A DNA stretch of 20,230 nt from CAZKNF01 sp964554105 (GCA_964554105.1 CAZKNF010000062.1:1-20230), one strand, 5' to 3'. Numbered from the stretch's first letter, positions 6,487-13,710 are shown. A program made the numbers and translations. Notes: generated by a model from the sequence alone, not told the origin.

Positions 6487-6984
6487 TCAGTTGCCTCCCA
6501 AACCGAATAGGGCCCCTACACTGAGTCCGACGAGGTCGAAGTCACCGAATGTCAGCTGCGCCTGACCGAAAAGGTCTACGCCCCCAACCCCGAATCGAGC
6601 ACCTGCGACGCCGTTCAGGCCGACGCTGGAATCACTCGCATCGAAACTTCCGAATCCGGTGTCCACGTCGATTGACACCCGCGTCAGTGAAAGGCCGGCA
6701 CCCGCATAGGGCGTAAACATCTCGTTGTCGATACCGAACTCATAGAGTGCGTTTGCAGCAATCTGCCACACGGTGAGATCGCCTTCCGTGAAGTAGTATT
6801 CGAATGTTGGATTGATAATTACCGGCAGGGTCGAGGTCAATCGAGCGTCGACGCCGATAAACGGTTCTTCGATGTCGCCGGCAACGTCGAAACCGAGTTT
6901 CGGACCCAGCTCGACTCCGATCTGAGCATGCGCCGCGGGAACGGCCAGCAGCAGAACGACAAATAGTGCAGTAAAATGCTTCAT
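6487..6984 (-). CDS. Small outer-membrane beta-barrel protein
   Basis: With ATG at 6984 this is a 165-residue protein with a clean signal peptide (MKHFTALFVVLLLAVPAAHA, cleavage before Q21). The mature part alternates polar and hydrophobic residues in short Gly-separated strands (IGVELGPKLGFDVAG, FIGVDARLT, FTPYAGAGLSLTRVSID, GLNGVAGARFGVGGVDLFG, VGLSVGALFGLGGN), the pattern of eight-stranded OmpA/OmpX-like or OMP_b-brl barrels. Function is likely structural or adhesive; nothing more specific can be seen. A longer frame upstream to 7071 is rejected since it would precede the signal peptide. The gene ends facing the MscS gene. Confidence 0.8.
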   Translation of the reverse strand: MKHFTALFVVLLLAVPAAHAQIGVELGPKLGFDVAGDIEEPFIGVDARLTSTLPVIINPTFEYYFTEGDLTVWQIAANALYEFGIDNEMFTPYAGAGLSLTRVSIDVDTGFGSFDASDSSVGLNGVAGARFGVGGVDLFGQAQLTFGDFDLVGLSVGALFGLGGN

Positions 6985-7101
6985 GTTAGCAGGTGAAGAT
7001 TCGACAATGGGTGATTTACATGACGTTTCCACGGCGAAAGTCGCCGGCGACGGTCGATGCGCTAAGCGCACATGAGCATCAGTATACGAAATGTGGGATT
7101 C

Positions 7102-7536
7102 TCAGAAAAGCACCGGAGCAGGCACGTCATCTCCACGTCGCTGTAGTAGGTCCCGACGAGTACTGGGGCGTCGACGTGCGATCTCTTCACGCCATGCGCG
7201 GGTAAGATTCACGTGATCTTTCTCCTGCAGCATCTCCGGCACCCCCTGAACACAATGAAAGCCCAGGTCAACCGGCGAGAAGCTGCCCCTCGGCGCGCTG
7301 CTCAAGCTGAATAGGCCGGCGCGGCCAAGTCCGAGCGAGAACGAACCATGAAGCTGCCCGAGCACGCACGACTCTCCGTCCGCAAGATTCAACGAAGTGG
7401 AGTCGACGTGCGATGTCCATCCGGATGCGACGTCATCAAGATATGCAGCCCCTCGGCGTGCCCGCTCTCGTGCGGAGACGGGCGTAATCATGCCGGCGCG
7501 TCGGGCGTGCCGCCGCTGGACGATCCATTCTTTCAT
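7102..7536 (-). CDS. Conserved hypothetical small protein (DVASGW...CVLGQLHG type)
   Basis: With ATG at 7536 the protein has 144 residues. Its core, ARRGAAYLDDVASGWTSHVD followed by SLNLADGESCVLGQLHGSF, LGFHC and a final LTRAWREEIARRR helix, resembles a small uncharacterised family that I recall from actinobacteria and phages, in which a single globular domain carries the strongly conserved CVLGQL motif. That resemblance is from memory and no function is known. The start is uncertain: M16 (7491) just before the conserved core is plausible, and the frame is open up to 7635, whose codon lies inside the 22-bp palindrome. Tryptophan and Cys positions in the core favour a real protein. It is divergent from the VOC-domain gene. 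Confidence 0.6.
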   Translation of the reverse strand: MKEWIVQRRHARRAGMITPVSARERARRGAAYLDDVASGWTSHVDSTSLNLADGESCVLGQLHGSFSLGLGRAGLFSLSSAPRGSFSPVDLGFHCVQGVPEMLQEKDHVNLTRAWREEIARRRPSTRRDLLQRRGDDVPAPVLF

Positions 7537-7809
7537 TGCAGCCAATAGCACGTTCTTACCTGGTGTCTGGAAGTGATGGCGTTGGCGTGTGATGACCGCG
7601 TACTGGGACGGAAGTGCAGGTGAATTCACCTGCACGGACCCGGTATGGATTGGTACGACTCCAATGGCGCCGGAGTTCGACCGGAACGTTCTTCATGAAT
7701 TTGCTACTTTCAGACGTCGGCTCTTTGTTTGTGCCTGAGTCGTAGTTGCCACGGACGCCGATCACATATCGACCATTCGTAATCCTTCGAATAAGAGACG
7801 TGAATAGCG
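7537..7809. other. Divergent intergenic region between hypothetical and VOC genes
   Basis: These 273 bases hold the perfect palindrome at 7614-7635 and a weaker inverted repeat, ATTGG-N7-CCAAT, shortly after it. No gene is supported and no confident -35/-10 pair is visible. Confidence 0.4.
7614..7635. promoter_or_regulatory. Perfect 22-bp palindrome, operator candidate
   Basis: The left arm GTGCAGGTGAA is followed without a gap by its exact reverse complement, TTCACCTGCAC, giving a 22-bp perfect dyad centred on GAATTC. It lies 78 bp before the hypothetical gene and 174 bp before the VOC gene, in their shared divergent control region. The length and lack of spacer fit a binding site for a dimeric repressor of TetR, GntR or LacI type; the regulator is not in the window. 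Confidence 0.5.
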
Positions 7810-8592
7810 ATGTCGAACGACAGAATGCGTGGGCACTTCGTGTGGTACGACTTGATGACGATCGATCTCGACGCCGCCATAAAATTTTACGGCAGCGTCT
7901 TCGGTTGGAGTGCGAAAACGTTGGATGACGGCGACCACCCCTATATCATGTGGATGACCGGCGACGATGCGATCGGGGGACTCGTTCGGCTCGACGATGA
8001 AGCAGCCAAGGCGGTTCCGCCTCACTGGCTGGCATACACCACCGTGCCGGATACCGATGCCGCGGCCGAGAAAGCAGATCACCTTGGCGGGCAGGTGCTG
8101 CACGGACCCGTTAATATTCCCGACGTCGGCCGGTTTGCCGTTCTCGCGGATCCTCAGGATGCCGTCTTCTCGATCTTCACACCAAGCGACGGACCGCCGG
8201 GACCGTCCGGCAAGCCGCAGCACGGCCATTTCAGCTGGCACGAATTGGCGACGACCGACTACGAGGCGGCCACGGCGTTTTACGCCGAGCTGTTCGGATG
8301 GGAGGTTACGGAAGATTTTGACATGGGGGAGGATGGGATCTATCGCATGTACGGCCACGGAGACACGGCGTACGGCGGCATCTACAATAAATCCGCCGAG
8401 CGAGGCCCCGGCGCACCTCTGTGGCTACATTACATCCGCGTGAACGACATCAACGAGGCGGCAAAGCGGGTGGAGAAAGGCGGGGGAAAGGTGTTGTCGG
8501 GACCCATGGAAGTGCCGGGCGGGGACTACGTGGCGCAGTGCCTCGATCCGCAGAGGGCGGCATTCGCGCTGCATTCCGAATCAGGTGGATGA
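7810..8592 (+). CDS. Double VOC-domain protein (glyoxalase/extradiol dioxygenase superfamily)
   Basis: A 260-residue cytoplasmic protein made of two vicinal-oxygen-chelate domains. The first (about 7-120) begins HFVWYDLMTIDLDAAIKFYG and ends PQDAVFSIFTPSDGP; the second (about 135-258) repeats the pattern with HFSWHELATTDYEAATAFYA and CLDPQRAAFALHSES. Both start with the H-F-x-W motif and the FYxxxFGW segment of the CFP30B-like subgroup. Members of the superfamily bind metals and act as glyoxalases, dioxygenases or drug-binding proteins, but this two-domain subgroup has no settled reaction, so none is assigned. The ATG at 7810 has no clear Shine-Dalgarno sequence but starts right before the first domain. 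The gene stops 19 bp from the convergent hypothetical gene. Confidence 0.87.
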   Translation: MSNDRMRGHFVWYDLMTIDLDAAIKFYGSVFGWSAKTLDDGDHPYIMWMTGDDAIGGLVRLDDEAAKAVPPHWLAYTTVPDTDAAAEKADHLGGQVLHGPVNIPDVGRFAVLADPQDAVFSIFTPSDGPPGPSGKPQHGHFSWHELATTDYEAATAFYAELFGWEVTEDFDMGEDGIYRMYGHGDTAYGGIYNKSAERGPGAPLWLHYIRVNDINEAAKRVEKGGGKVLSGPMEVPGGDYVAQCLDPQRAAFALHSESGG

Positions 8593-8611
8593 CGGGCGCG
8601 AACGGGAGCGG

Positions 8612-8851
8612 CTAGTCGAGTCGATTCAGATGATCCATCTCTTTCCGCTCGTGATCAAGCTGAATGCGAATCCGCTTCAGCTTGATAAGGCCGTCTGCAA
8701 GCTCATTGGCGCGCCGCGCGAACTCATCCAAATCGATCCATTCACTACGCAAAGCGGTGAGCAGGTCCTTGTAATCGTCCTGGGACATCTGATACAACTC
8801 GGCGAATTGCTCCGCCAAGAGAGATCTCGCTTTTTTGCTTACGGGTGACAT
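8612..8851 (-). CDS. Small hypothetical helical protein
   Basis: From the ATG at 8851 this is a 79-residue, highly charged protein with heptad-like helices (KKARSLLAEQFAELY, YKDLLTALRSEWIDLDEF, LADGLIKLKRIRIQLDHERK). It has no signal peptide or membrane segment and is probably a small coiled-coil or helical-bundle protein; no family is recognised. An in-frame upstream ATG at 8890 would add 13 residues. Further upstream the open frame encodes two CxxC pairs (CKNC and CVDC, nine residues apart), which may be chance because that DNA is a 10-bp tandem repeat. The gene is convergent with the VOC gene and lies downstream of htpX on the same strand. Confidence 0.55.
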   Translation of the reverse strand: MSPVSKKARSLLAEQFAELYQMSQDDYKDLLTALRSEWIDLDEFARRANELADGLIKLKRIRIQLDHERKEMDHLNRLD

Positions 8852-8901
8852 AAAGATGGAGTCGAAAACCGGGGCGGGTATCGGTTTCATGCAATCTACG
8901 C

Positions 8902-8940
8902 AACTTTGCACAAATTTGCGCAAGTTTCCACAATTCTTGC
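8902..8940. promoter_or_regulatory. 10-bp phased repeats with an interrupted palindrome centred on AAATTT
   Basis: Four consecutive 10-mers starting at 8901, 8911, 8921 and 8931 follow the pattern CAAnTTTGCR (CAACTTTGCA, CAAATTTGCG, CAAGTTTCCA, CAATTCTTGC). Within them AACTTTGCAC (8902-8911) and GCGCAAGTT (8918-8926) form an almost perfect inverted repeat around AAATTT. The 10-bp spacing puts each A/T tract on the same DNA face, as in bent promoter DNA. It is about 50 bp upstream of the small hypothetical gene. Confidence 0.4.
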
Positions 8941-9009
8941 ATCGCGTGGTGGATAACTCCGGATTTTCCTCGAGACGGCACTTCCGGACACCGCTTTCAT
9001 TTGCTGCCG

Positions 9010-9846
9010 CTATCGACCCGCTTCCATCTCTCTCAGCCGGCGTACGCGCTCTTCGGTGGGAGGGTGCGTAGAGAACATGCTTCGCAATCCGCTCAAGCCT
9101 CCCGCAAACGGGTTTACGATGAACATGTGTGCTGTGCTCGGGTCGGCATCCATGGGCACCTGTTCCGATCCGGACTGCAGGCGTCCCAATGCGCTTGCAA
9201 GCGCGCCCGGCTTGCCGCAAATTTCGGCACCGTCGCGATCTGCCGCGTATTCACGCGCGCGAGAAATAGCCATCTGGATGAGAAAGGCTGCGATAGGTGC
9301 GAGAATCAGCATCAGCAGCGTGCTGAAGATGTTGCCGCGGCGATCTCCACCCCCGAAAAACAGCGCAAACCGCGCCACGAGCGTAATGGCCGCCGCGAGC
9401 GTCGCCGCGATCGACGACGTAAGAATGTCCCGGTTCTGGATGTGTGCCAGTTCGTGGGCGATGACGCCCTCGAGCTCATCCCTATTGAGCATCTTCGTAA
9501 TCCCGTTCGTCACGGCCACGGCTGCGTGGCTTGGATTACGGCCCGTCGCAAACGCGTTCGGCTGATCCGAGGGAATGATGTATACCTTCGGCATCGGCAG
9601 CCCTGCATTCTCGCGAAGCCGATCGATCATATCGTACAGCTCAGGGGCATCATCTCGACCGATCTCGTGCGCCTTGTACATGCGCAGCACGATCTTATCG
9701 CTGAACCAGTAGCTCGCGAAATTTAATCCGACGGCCACGACGAAGGCGATCATCATCCCACTCGAGCCGCCGATGGCCTGGCCGACCAGTGCAAAGAGAA
9801 CGATTAGAACGGCCATCAAGCCGGCCGTGCGCAATCCGTTCATCAT
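9010..9846 (-). CDS. htpX: HtpX-like M48 zinc metalloprotease, membrane-bound
   Basis: A 278-residue integral membrane protease of the HtpX type. Two hydrophobic segments open the protein (about 7-27 and 29-48). The catalytic HELAH motif is at residues 131-135 in EGVIAHELAHIQNRD, and the third zinc ligand is E199 in SRAREYAADRDGA. Two more membrane segments (about 145-165 and 174-194) lie between them, so the active site faces the cytoplasm. HtpX proteins degrade misfolded membrane proteins and are commonly found with lemA, as here. The ATG ATG start at 9846 has GAAG a few bases upstream. It is last in the LemA-TPM-TPR-LysM-CPBP row, with 121 bp before it and no terminator visible there, so it may be co-transcribed or have its own promoter. 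Confidence 0.93.
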   Translation of the reverse strand: MMNGLRTAGLMAVLIVLFALVGQAIGGSSGMMIAFVVAVGLNFASYWFSDKIVLRMYKAHEIGRDDAPELYDMIDRLRENAGLPMPKVYIIPSDQPNAFATGRNPSHAAVAVTNGITKMLNRDELEGVIAHELAHIQNRDILTSSIAATLAAAITLVARFALFFGGGDRRGNIFSTLLMLILAPIAAFLIQMAISRAREYAADRDGAEICGKPGALASALGRLQSGSEQVPMDADPSTAHMFIVNPFAGGLSGLRSMFSTHPPTEERVRRLREMEAGR

Positions 9847-9967
9847 AATCTTCTACACTTCAGTTCTTTTGGTTTTTAGGAAGGGTCGAATACTCTGGAA
9901 CCGCATATTCGTTCTCGAAGGGCTGAAGAGTTCGCCGCAGTGCAGAGGTGCGGGTGTCAACGGTCCT

Positions 9968-10756
9968 TTAGCCGAAGAGACCGATTACAAGCATCACGTC
10001 ATACAGCGCATGCGTCCACGCTGCGATGCCGAATCCACGAAGGAGAAAGATGATGTTGAGAACGAGACCGAAGAAGAAGCGAAACAGGAAGGATCCGAGC
10101 GTGAACACGTCGCCGAACGGTCCGAGATAATGTACCCAGCTGAAAAGGACAGCGCCTATGACGGCCGCGATGACGTAGGCGGTTCCGCGCCGCGGTACGA
10201 TGCTCCGGAACAGCAAAAAAAGGCCGCCGACGAGGATGACGCGAAACAGGAGCTCTTCATAGATTCCCGCGCCCACCGAGAGTGCCACCTTCAGGCTTAG
10301 ATGCATCGACGACACCTCCTGCAGCGCCGGCGCGGCGCCTGTCGAGGCAGCGAGCATCAGAATGGCGCCCACCAGGCCGGAGACCAGTACTGCAACCAGA
10401 ACGGCGTACCCGGCGCTCTCCAGGATCATCCACACGAAGTATTTGGGCCGCAGCGGGATGTGCTTTTTGCGCTCGTACCAGAAGACCGCAACCCCTGCGG
10501 CGAGCACTATGGCACCGAAGGCGGCGAACCCTGTGCTCCCCACAAGAGCGAAAAGCTGCTTAAGCCAGACCTCTGCGCCGACGCGCACCTCCATAAGGGC
10601 GTCACGGTTCGCGAATACGACCAGCACCTCATACATGAGTATGAGTGGGAGCGCGGCGAGGAAGCCGTACGTGCCCGTCCGGGAGACGCTATGATATGTC
10701 GCGCGAGTGTAGAGGCGCCGATCGCTCCGCCGTTCGGTAGCTGTACTTGAAATCAT
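9968..10756 (-). CDS. CPBP-family intramembrane metalloprotease (Abi/Rce1-like)
   Basis: With ATG at 10756 the protein has 262 residues and about six to seven membrane segments. The conserved CPBP motifs are present in order: E167-E168-x-x-x-R172 in YEELLFR, H209 in FSWVHYLG, and H249 with D253 in WTHALYD. Family members include eukaryotic CAAX prenyl protease Rce1 and bacterial proteases of immunity or envelope function; the substrate here is unknown. The chosen start follows ACGGAG at a suitable distance and lies 28 bp after the LysM gene stop. A longer frame up to 10888 is rejected because it would overlap the end of the LysM gene with unrelated sequence. Its place in the LemA/HtpX row suggests an envelope-proteolysis role (inference). 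Confidence 0.88.
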   Translation of the reverse strand: MISSTATERRSDRRLYTRATYHSVSRTGTYGFLAALPLILMYEVLVVFANRDALMEVRVGAEVWLKQLFALVGSTGFAAFGAIVLAAGVAVFWYERKKHIPLRPKYFVWMILESAGYAVLVAVLVSGLVGAILMLAASTGAAPALQEVSSMHLSLKVALSVGAGIYEELLFRVILVGGLFLLFRSIVPRRGTAYVIAAVIGAVLFSWVHYLGPFGDVFTLGSFLFRFFFGLVLNIIFLLRGFGIAAWTHALYDVMLVIGLFG

Positions 10757-10784
10757 GCGCACTACTCCGTTAAGCCGCTGCTCG

Positions 10785-11819
10785 CTACTCCACCAGGCGA
10801 ATCCGCACGGTGGCACCTGCATCAATCCCGATCTTGGAAGCCACCGCCGGCGAGACCACCATGAAATGTGATTCGTCGGACGGGTCACGGTCCGCTACGT
10901 GGGCGAAGGTCGCGCGGCCGGTCTCCGGATTCTCGACAATCAGGATCGTACCGATCGGCAGGTCGCTATGGGCGACAATAAAATCGGTGGAATCGTATGA
11001 TGCGCCGGAGGCCATCTCGCGTCCAGCATACGTCTCTGGAAAAAGGGTGACCGTGCCGAGTGCATACGTTTCGTACCCTGTGGATGCAGGAGTGCCCGAC
11101 GCCTCTGGTACGACAATGCTTGAATCCGCATCGAGCGATTCACGGATCCCCTCATTCAGCGTGTAGAGGATGTACGCTTTCGTGCCAAGGTCGGCGGCTA
11201 TGGAGTAGTACGTCTCTCCTTCCCGCACCGTATACGTCGTCGTCCCGATCCTTTCGGCCAACTCTTCAGCGGCACGCTCGAGGGCCGGACCGGACCTATC
11301 GAAGGGCGGATTGAAGGCTGGATCCGGCGGCGCCTCGACCGTCCGCTCTCCGAGATCCGTTCTCATGGATTCCGCGGCGTTTAATCTGCGGTCGGCCGCT
11401 GCCGTGGTGTCGCTGCGACCTGGTCGGACGGTTCTCGAATCCACTGAGGCTAACGCCGGCGTTCCGGGGCGGGTGCGAGGCCGGTAGGTCGAGTCGGTGT
11501 CGGTCTGGTCGAGTCCGCGGAGCGACGACGCGAGAGCGGTCTGCCTGGCGTCGATCGCTCGCACATTCGGAGGACGCACTGTCACCTTTGGAGTGAGCCG
11601 GAGCTCCTGCCCCGGTCGTATGAGGTCGCCGGTCAGCTCGTTCAAACGTTTCAGCTCGTCTATTGTCAATCCGTACATCTCCGCGATCCGATAGAGCGAA
11701 TCGCCGGACTTTACGGTATAGGTGGGTGCCTCCTGTGCCGTCGCGGGACCAACGACGACTGCCGTTCCGGTGAGCAACATGCTCAATACGAGGATGAGGA
11801 CTCTCTGTGTCATGATCAC
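10785..11819 (-). CDS. Secreted protein with two LysM domains and an RlpA-like double-psi beta-barrel
   Basis: A 344-residue exported protein. The signal peptide (about 1-28) ends GPATAQ. LysM 1 spans about 34-77 (YTVKSGDSLYRIAEMYGLTI to IRPGQELRL), a low-complexity linker rich in Thr, Arg, Asp and Pro follows, and a second, weaker LysM spans about 195-238 (YTVREGETYYSIAADLG). The C-terminus (about 258-343) resembles RlpA: IVAHSDLPIGTILIVENP, FAHVADRDP, SPAVASKIGI. H284 and D310 align with the His and Asp needed by RlpA lytic transglycosylases, so cell-wall cleavage is possible but unproven, since the usual SWYG start of the barrel is altered. GTG at 11819 overlaps the TPR stop (GTGA); ATG at 11813 is an alternative. 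Confidence 0.85.
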   Translation of the reverse strand: MIMTQRVLILVLSMLLTGTAVVVGPATAQEAPTYTVKSGDSLYRIAEMYGLTIDELKRLNELTGDLIRPGQELRLTPKVTVRPPNVRAIDARQTALASSLRGLDQTDTDSTYRPRTRPGTPALASVDSRTVRPGRSDTTAAADRRLNAAESMRTDLGERTVEAPPDPAFNPPFDRSGPALERAAEELAERIGTTTYTVREGETYYSIAADLGTKAYILYTLNEGIRESLDADSSIVVPEASGTPASTGYETYALGTVTLFPETYAGREMASGASYDSTDFIVAHSDLPIGTILIVENPETGRATFAHVADRDPSDESHFMVVSPAVASKIGIDAGATVRIRLVE

Positions 11820-12142
11820 TCGTCGAAGCCGATGCCCTCTGCCTGGCTCAACGCCGATTGCAGCTCGGATAGTGCGTGGATATCCCTCCGGCTTCGAGCA
11901 ATGTTGATGCCGGATTTGTATGTGGAGACGGCATCTGCTTTTCGTCCGGATGCCTCGTACAACTTGCCAAGGTGATAGTACGTCCCGACGTACTCCGGAT
12001 CTCGTTCCACGAGACCTTCGAAGTACGCTCGAGCCTCCTCCGTGTCGCCGCGCTTCAAGTATTCCTGCGCCAGAGCGAACCGTGTAAACGTATCGTCCGG
12101 ATCCTCATCCAGAAAGTCGAGCAGTGCTTTTAGCCGATCCAT
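11816..12142 (-). CDS. Small TPR-repeat protein
   Basis: A 108-residue cytoplasmic protein with about two and a half tetratricopeptide repeats: DTFTRFALAQEYLKRGDTEE, ARAYFEGLVERDPEYVGTYY with HLGKLYEASGRKADAVSTY, and a C-terminal capping helix. It has no signal peptide. TPR proteins scaffold protein-protein contacts; here it sits between the TPM and LysM genes, six bases after the TPM stop and overlapping the LysM start by four bases, so it is likely made together with them. AGGAGG lies about 13 bases before the ATG, inside the end of the TPM gene, which supports this start. Confidence 0.83.
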   Translation of the reverse strand: MDRLKALLDFLDEDPDDTFTRFALAQEYLKRGDTEEARAYFEGLVERDPEYVGTYYHLGKLYEASGRKADAVSTYKSGINIARSRRDIHALSELQSALSQAEGIGFDE

Positions 12143-12148
12143 ATGCTT

Positions 12149-13012
12149 TTACCAGCCTCCTCCTGCTCCACCGCCGCCGAAGCCACCGCCGCCGCCGCTA
12201 AATCCGCCAAATCCGCCGCCACCGAAACCACCACCGCCGCCACCGCCAAACCCGCCTCCGCTGCCGCCGAATCCACCGCCCCAGATGATGATGGGCGGAC
12301 CGCCGTGCCGTCTGCGGTAGCGTTTGCCGCCGTGACCGCCGCCCCCGCGACCGCCACGCGACGCCGAACTGAGGAAGAAGTAGGCGATGATGATGAGAAT
12401 GAAGATGTTGGCATAGTTGAGCCCACCGCCTCCCCCATCCGAATCGCGATCGCGCGCGACGGACTCGAATTCGCCCGCCGCTGCCGCTACCAGCTGATCC
12501 GTAGCTGCCGAAAGCCCCGCGTAGTACTGGTTCTGGCGAAAATTGGGTACGAGCGTGTTTCTGACGATGCGCGCGGCGATGGCATCCGGAATGGCGCCCT
12601 CCAGCCCATACCCCGGCGCAATGAATACTTCGCGGTCGTCCCGCGATACCAGAATGACCACACCGTTGTCCTGGCCCTCCTGCCCGACACCCCACGTCCG
12701 GCCAATCTCGGTCGCGTAGTCAACCGGCGCAACGCCATCGAGCGAGACGATCGTGACGATGACGATCTGGGTCGACGTGGTGTCCTCGTATGCGCTGAGC
12801 TTCCTCGACAGCGCGTCTTCTTCTGAAGGGCTCAAGAGCTCGGCTTCATCGGCGACCCACGCTCCTGTGGGACTGATCACGTCGACCTGCTGCGCCGAAG
12901 CCGGCGTCCCGTTAATCGAGATAATTACCCATATGGCCATCAACGCCACCACGCTTCGGCGGCAGCGCTGAGGTGTTTGTAGAATGCGCATCCAAAACTG
13001 ATGAATCGCCAC
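12149..13012 (-). CDS. TPM-domain protein with C-terminal membrane helix and Gly-rich tail
   Basis: A 287-residue TPM_phosphatase (YgcG-like) protein. A signal sequence ends near residue 40 (NGTPASAQ). The TPM domain spans about 45-190, with VADEAELLSPSEEDALSRKL, TQIVIVTIVSLDG, TWGVGQEGQDNGVVILVSRD and VFIAPGYGLEGAIPD, the usual signature blocks. A membrane helix (about 202-215) and a long tail of Gly and Phe repeats (245-287) follow, as in many TPM proteins. The domain is predicted to be exposed in the periplasm; plant members have phosphatase or photosystem-assembly roles, while bacterial ones are linked to LemA. The lemA gene is immediately upstream (7 bp). GTG at 13012 is shown; ATG at 12991 is equally likely, as neither has a Shine-Dalgarno sequence. 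Confidence 0.9.
   Translation of the reverse strand: MAIHQFWMRILQTPQRCRRSVVALMAIWVIISINGTPASAQQVDVISPTGAWVADEAELLSPSEEDALSRKLSAYEDTTSTQIVIVTIVSLDGVAPVDYATEIGRTWGVGQEGQDNGVVILVSRDDREVFIAPGYGLEGAIPDAIAARIVRNTLVPNFRQNQYYAGLSAATDQLVAAAAGEFESVARDRDSDGGGGGLNYANIFILIIIAYFFLSSASRGGRGGGGHGGKRYRRRHGGPPIIIWGGGFGGSGGGFGGGGGGGFGGGGFGGFSGGGGGFGGGGAGGGW
12152..12280 (-). repeat. GC-rich low-complexity coding repeat (Gly-rich tail)
   Basis: This stretch encodes runs of four to seven Gly broken by Phe, such as GGGGFGGGGFGGFSGG. On the plus strand it reads as repeating CCGCC units. Such tracts slip during replication, so length may vary among strains. Confidence 0.75.
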
Positions 13013-13019
13013 AGACCGG

Positions 13020-13622
13020 CTACGAACTAAAATCTACTTCGGGCGCCACTTCCGCACCTTCGTCGGCCTCGAACGGCGTACGCCGATCGAATCCGAACAC
13101 GCCGGCAAAGATACTGGTTGGAAAGCGCCGGACTTCGGTATTGTATTGACGTACCGACTCGTTGTAATCGCGACGGGCGACGGTGATTCGATTTTCGGTT
13201 CCTTCGAGCTGCGCCTGCAGGTCACGAAACGCTTCGGTCGCTCGAAGCTGTGGATAATTCTCCGAGACCGCCAGCAGCCGGCTCAGCGCCCCGCTCAGTT
13301 CCGACTGAGCCTCCTGAAAGGCGCGCATCGCTGCTGGATCGTCCAGATCGTCGGCATCCAGGTTGATCGACGTGGCTCTCGCACGTGCCTCGGTGACCGA
13401 CTCCAGCGTCTCCTGCTCGAAGTCGGCCGCGCCGCGCACGGTGTTCACGAGATTCGGGACGAGATCGGCTCGTCGCTGGTACTGCGTCTCGACGTCGCCC
13501 CAGACCTGCTCGACCCGCTCCTCGGATGCGACAAGTGAGTTGTAGGTGCTGCATCCAGCGCATCCTGCGAATAATACGAGGAGCACGACTACAAGAACGG
13601 CGATGGTTCCTTTGCTGCGCAT
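13020..13622 (-). CDS. lemA: LemA family membrane protein
   Basis: A 200-residue protein with one N-terminal membrane helix (about 6-23) followed by the long helical LemA domain: YNSLVASEERVEQVWGDVET, QYQRRADLVPNLVNTVRG, SENYPQLRATEAFRDLQAQL, GTENRITVARRDYNESVRQY and FPTSIFAGVFGFDRRTPFEA. These are the family's hallmark blocks and the length is typical. LemA proteins are anchored in the membrane with the helical bundle outside; the molecular role is unknown, though the gene is repeatedly found beside TPM and htpX genes, exactly as here. Three Cys cluster at the end of the membrane helix (FAGCAGCS shows two of them), resembling but not matching a standard lipobox. It starts its own unit, downstream of a terminator, with an AT-rich dyad just before the ATG. 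Confidence 0.95.
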   Translation of the reverse strand: MRSKGTIAVLVVVLLVLFAGCAGCSTYNSLVASEERVEQVWGDVETQYQRRADLVPNLVNTVRGAADFEQETLESVTEARARATSINLDADDLDDPAAMRAFQEAQSELSGALSRLLAVSENYPQLRATEAFRDLQAQLEGTENRITVARRDYNESVRQYNTEVRRFPTSIFAGVFGFDRRTPFEADEGAEVAPEVDFSS

Positions 13623-13624
13623 TG

Positions 13625-13638
13625 TACTTAAATAAGTA
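13625..13638. promoter_or_regulatory. AT-rich dyad immediately before the lemA start codon
   Basis: TACTTA (13625-13630) and TAAGTA (13633-13638) are exact inverted repeats separated by AA, starting two bases upstream of the lemA ATG. It occupies the ribosome-binding position, where no Shine-Dalgarno sequence is found, so it could be an operator or a translation-blocking hairpin; chance is possible in AT-rich DNA. Confidence 0.3.
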
Positions 13639-13710
13639 TGATCAGGAAGATATTCTGGCCTTCACCGCGGAGGTAGGCCGCATCGACAATATAGTTCTGT
13701 CGGCTGCGGC

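Noticed and set aside
6985..7101. Short palindromes TCGCCGGCGA (7041-7050) and TGCGC-TAA-GCGCA (7058-7070) upstream of the beta-barrel gene
   Set aside because: They are short and GC-rich enough to occur by chance; no promoter could be anchored to them.
8948..8956. DnaA-box-like GGTGGATAA
   Set aside because: Eight of nine positions fit the reverse of the DnaA box, but it is single and no origin-type gene or box cluster is nearby.
10757..10888. Longer start for the CPBP protease
   Set aside because: The extra 44 residues overlap the conserved barrel end of the LysM gene; ATG at 10756 has a ribosome binding site.
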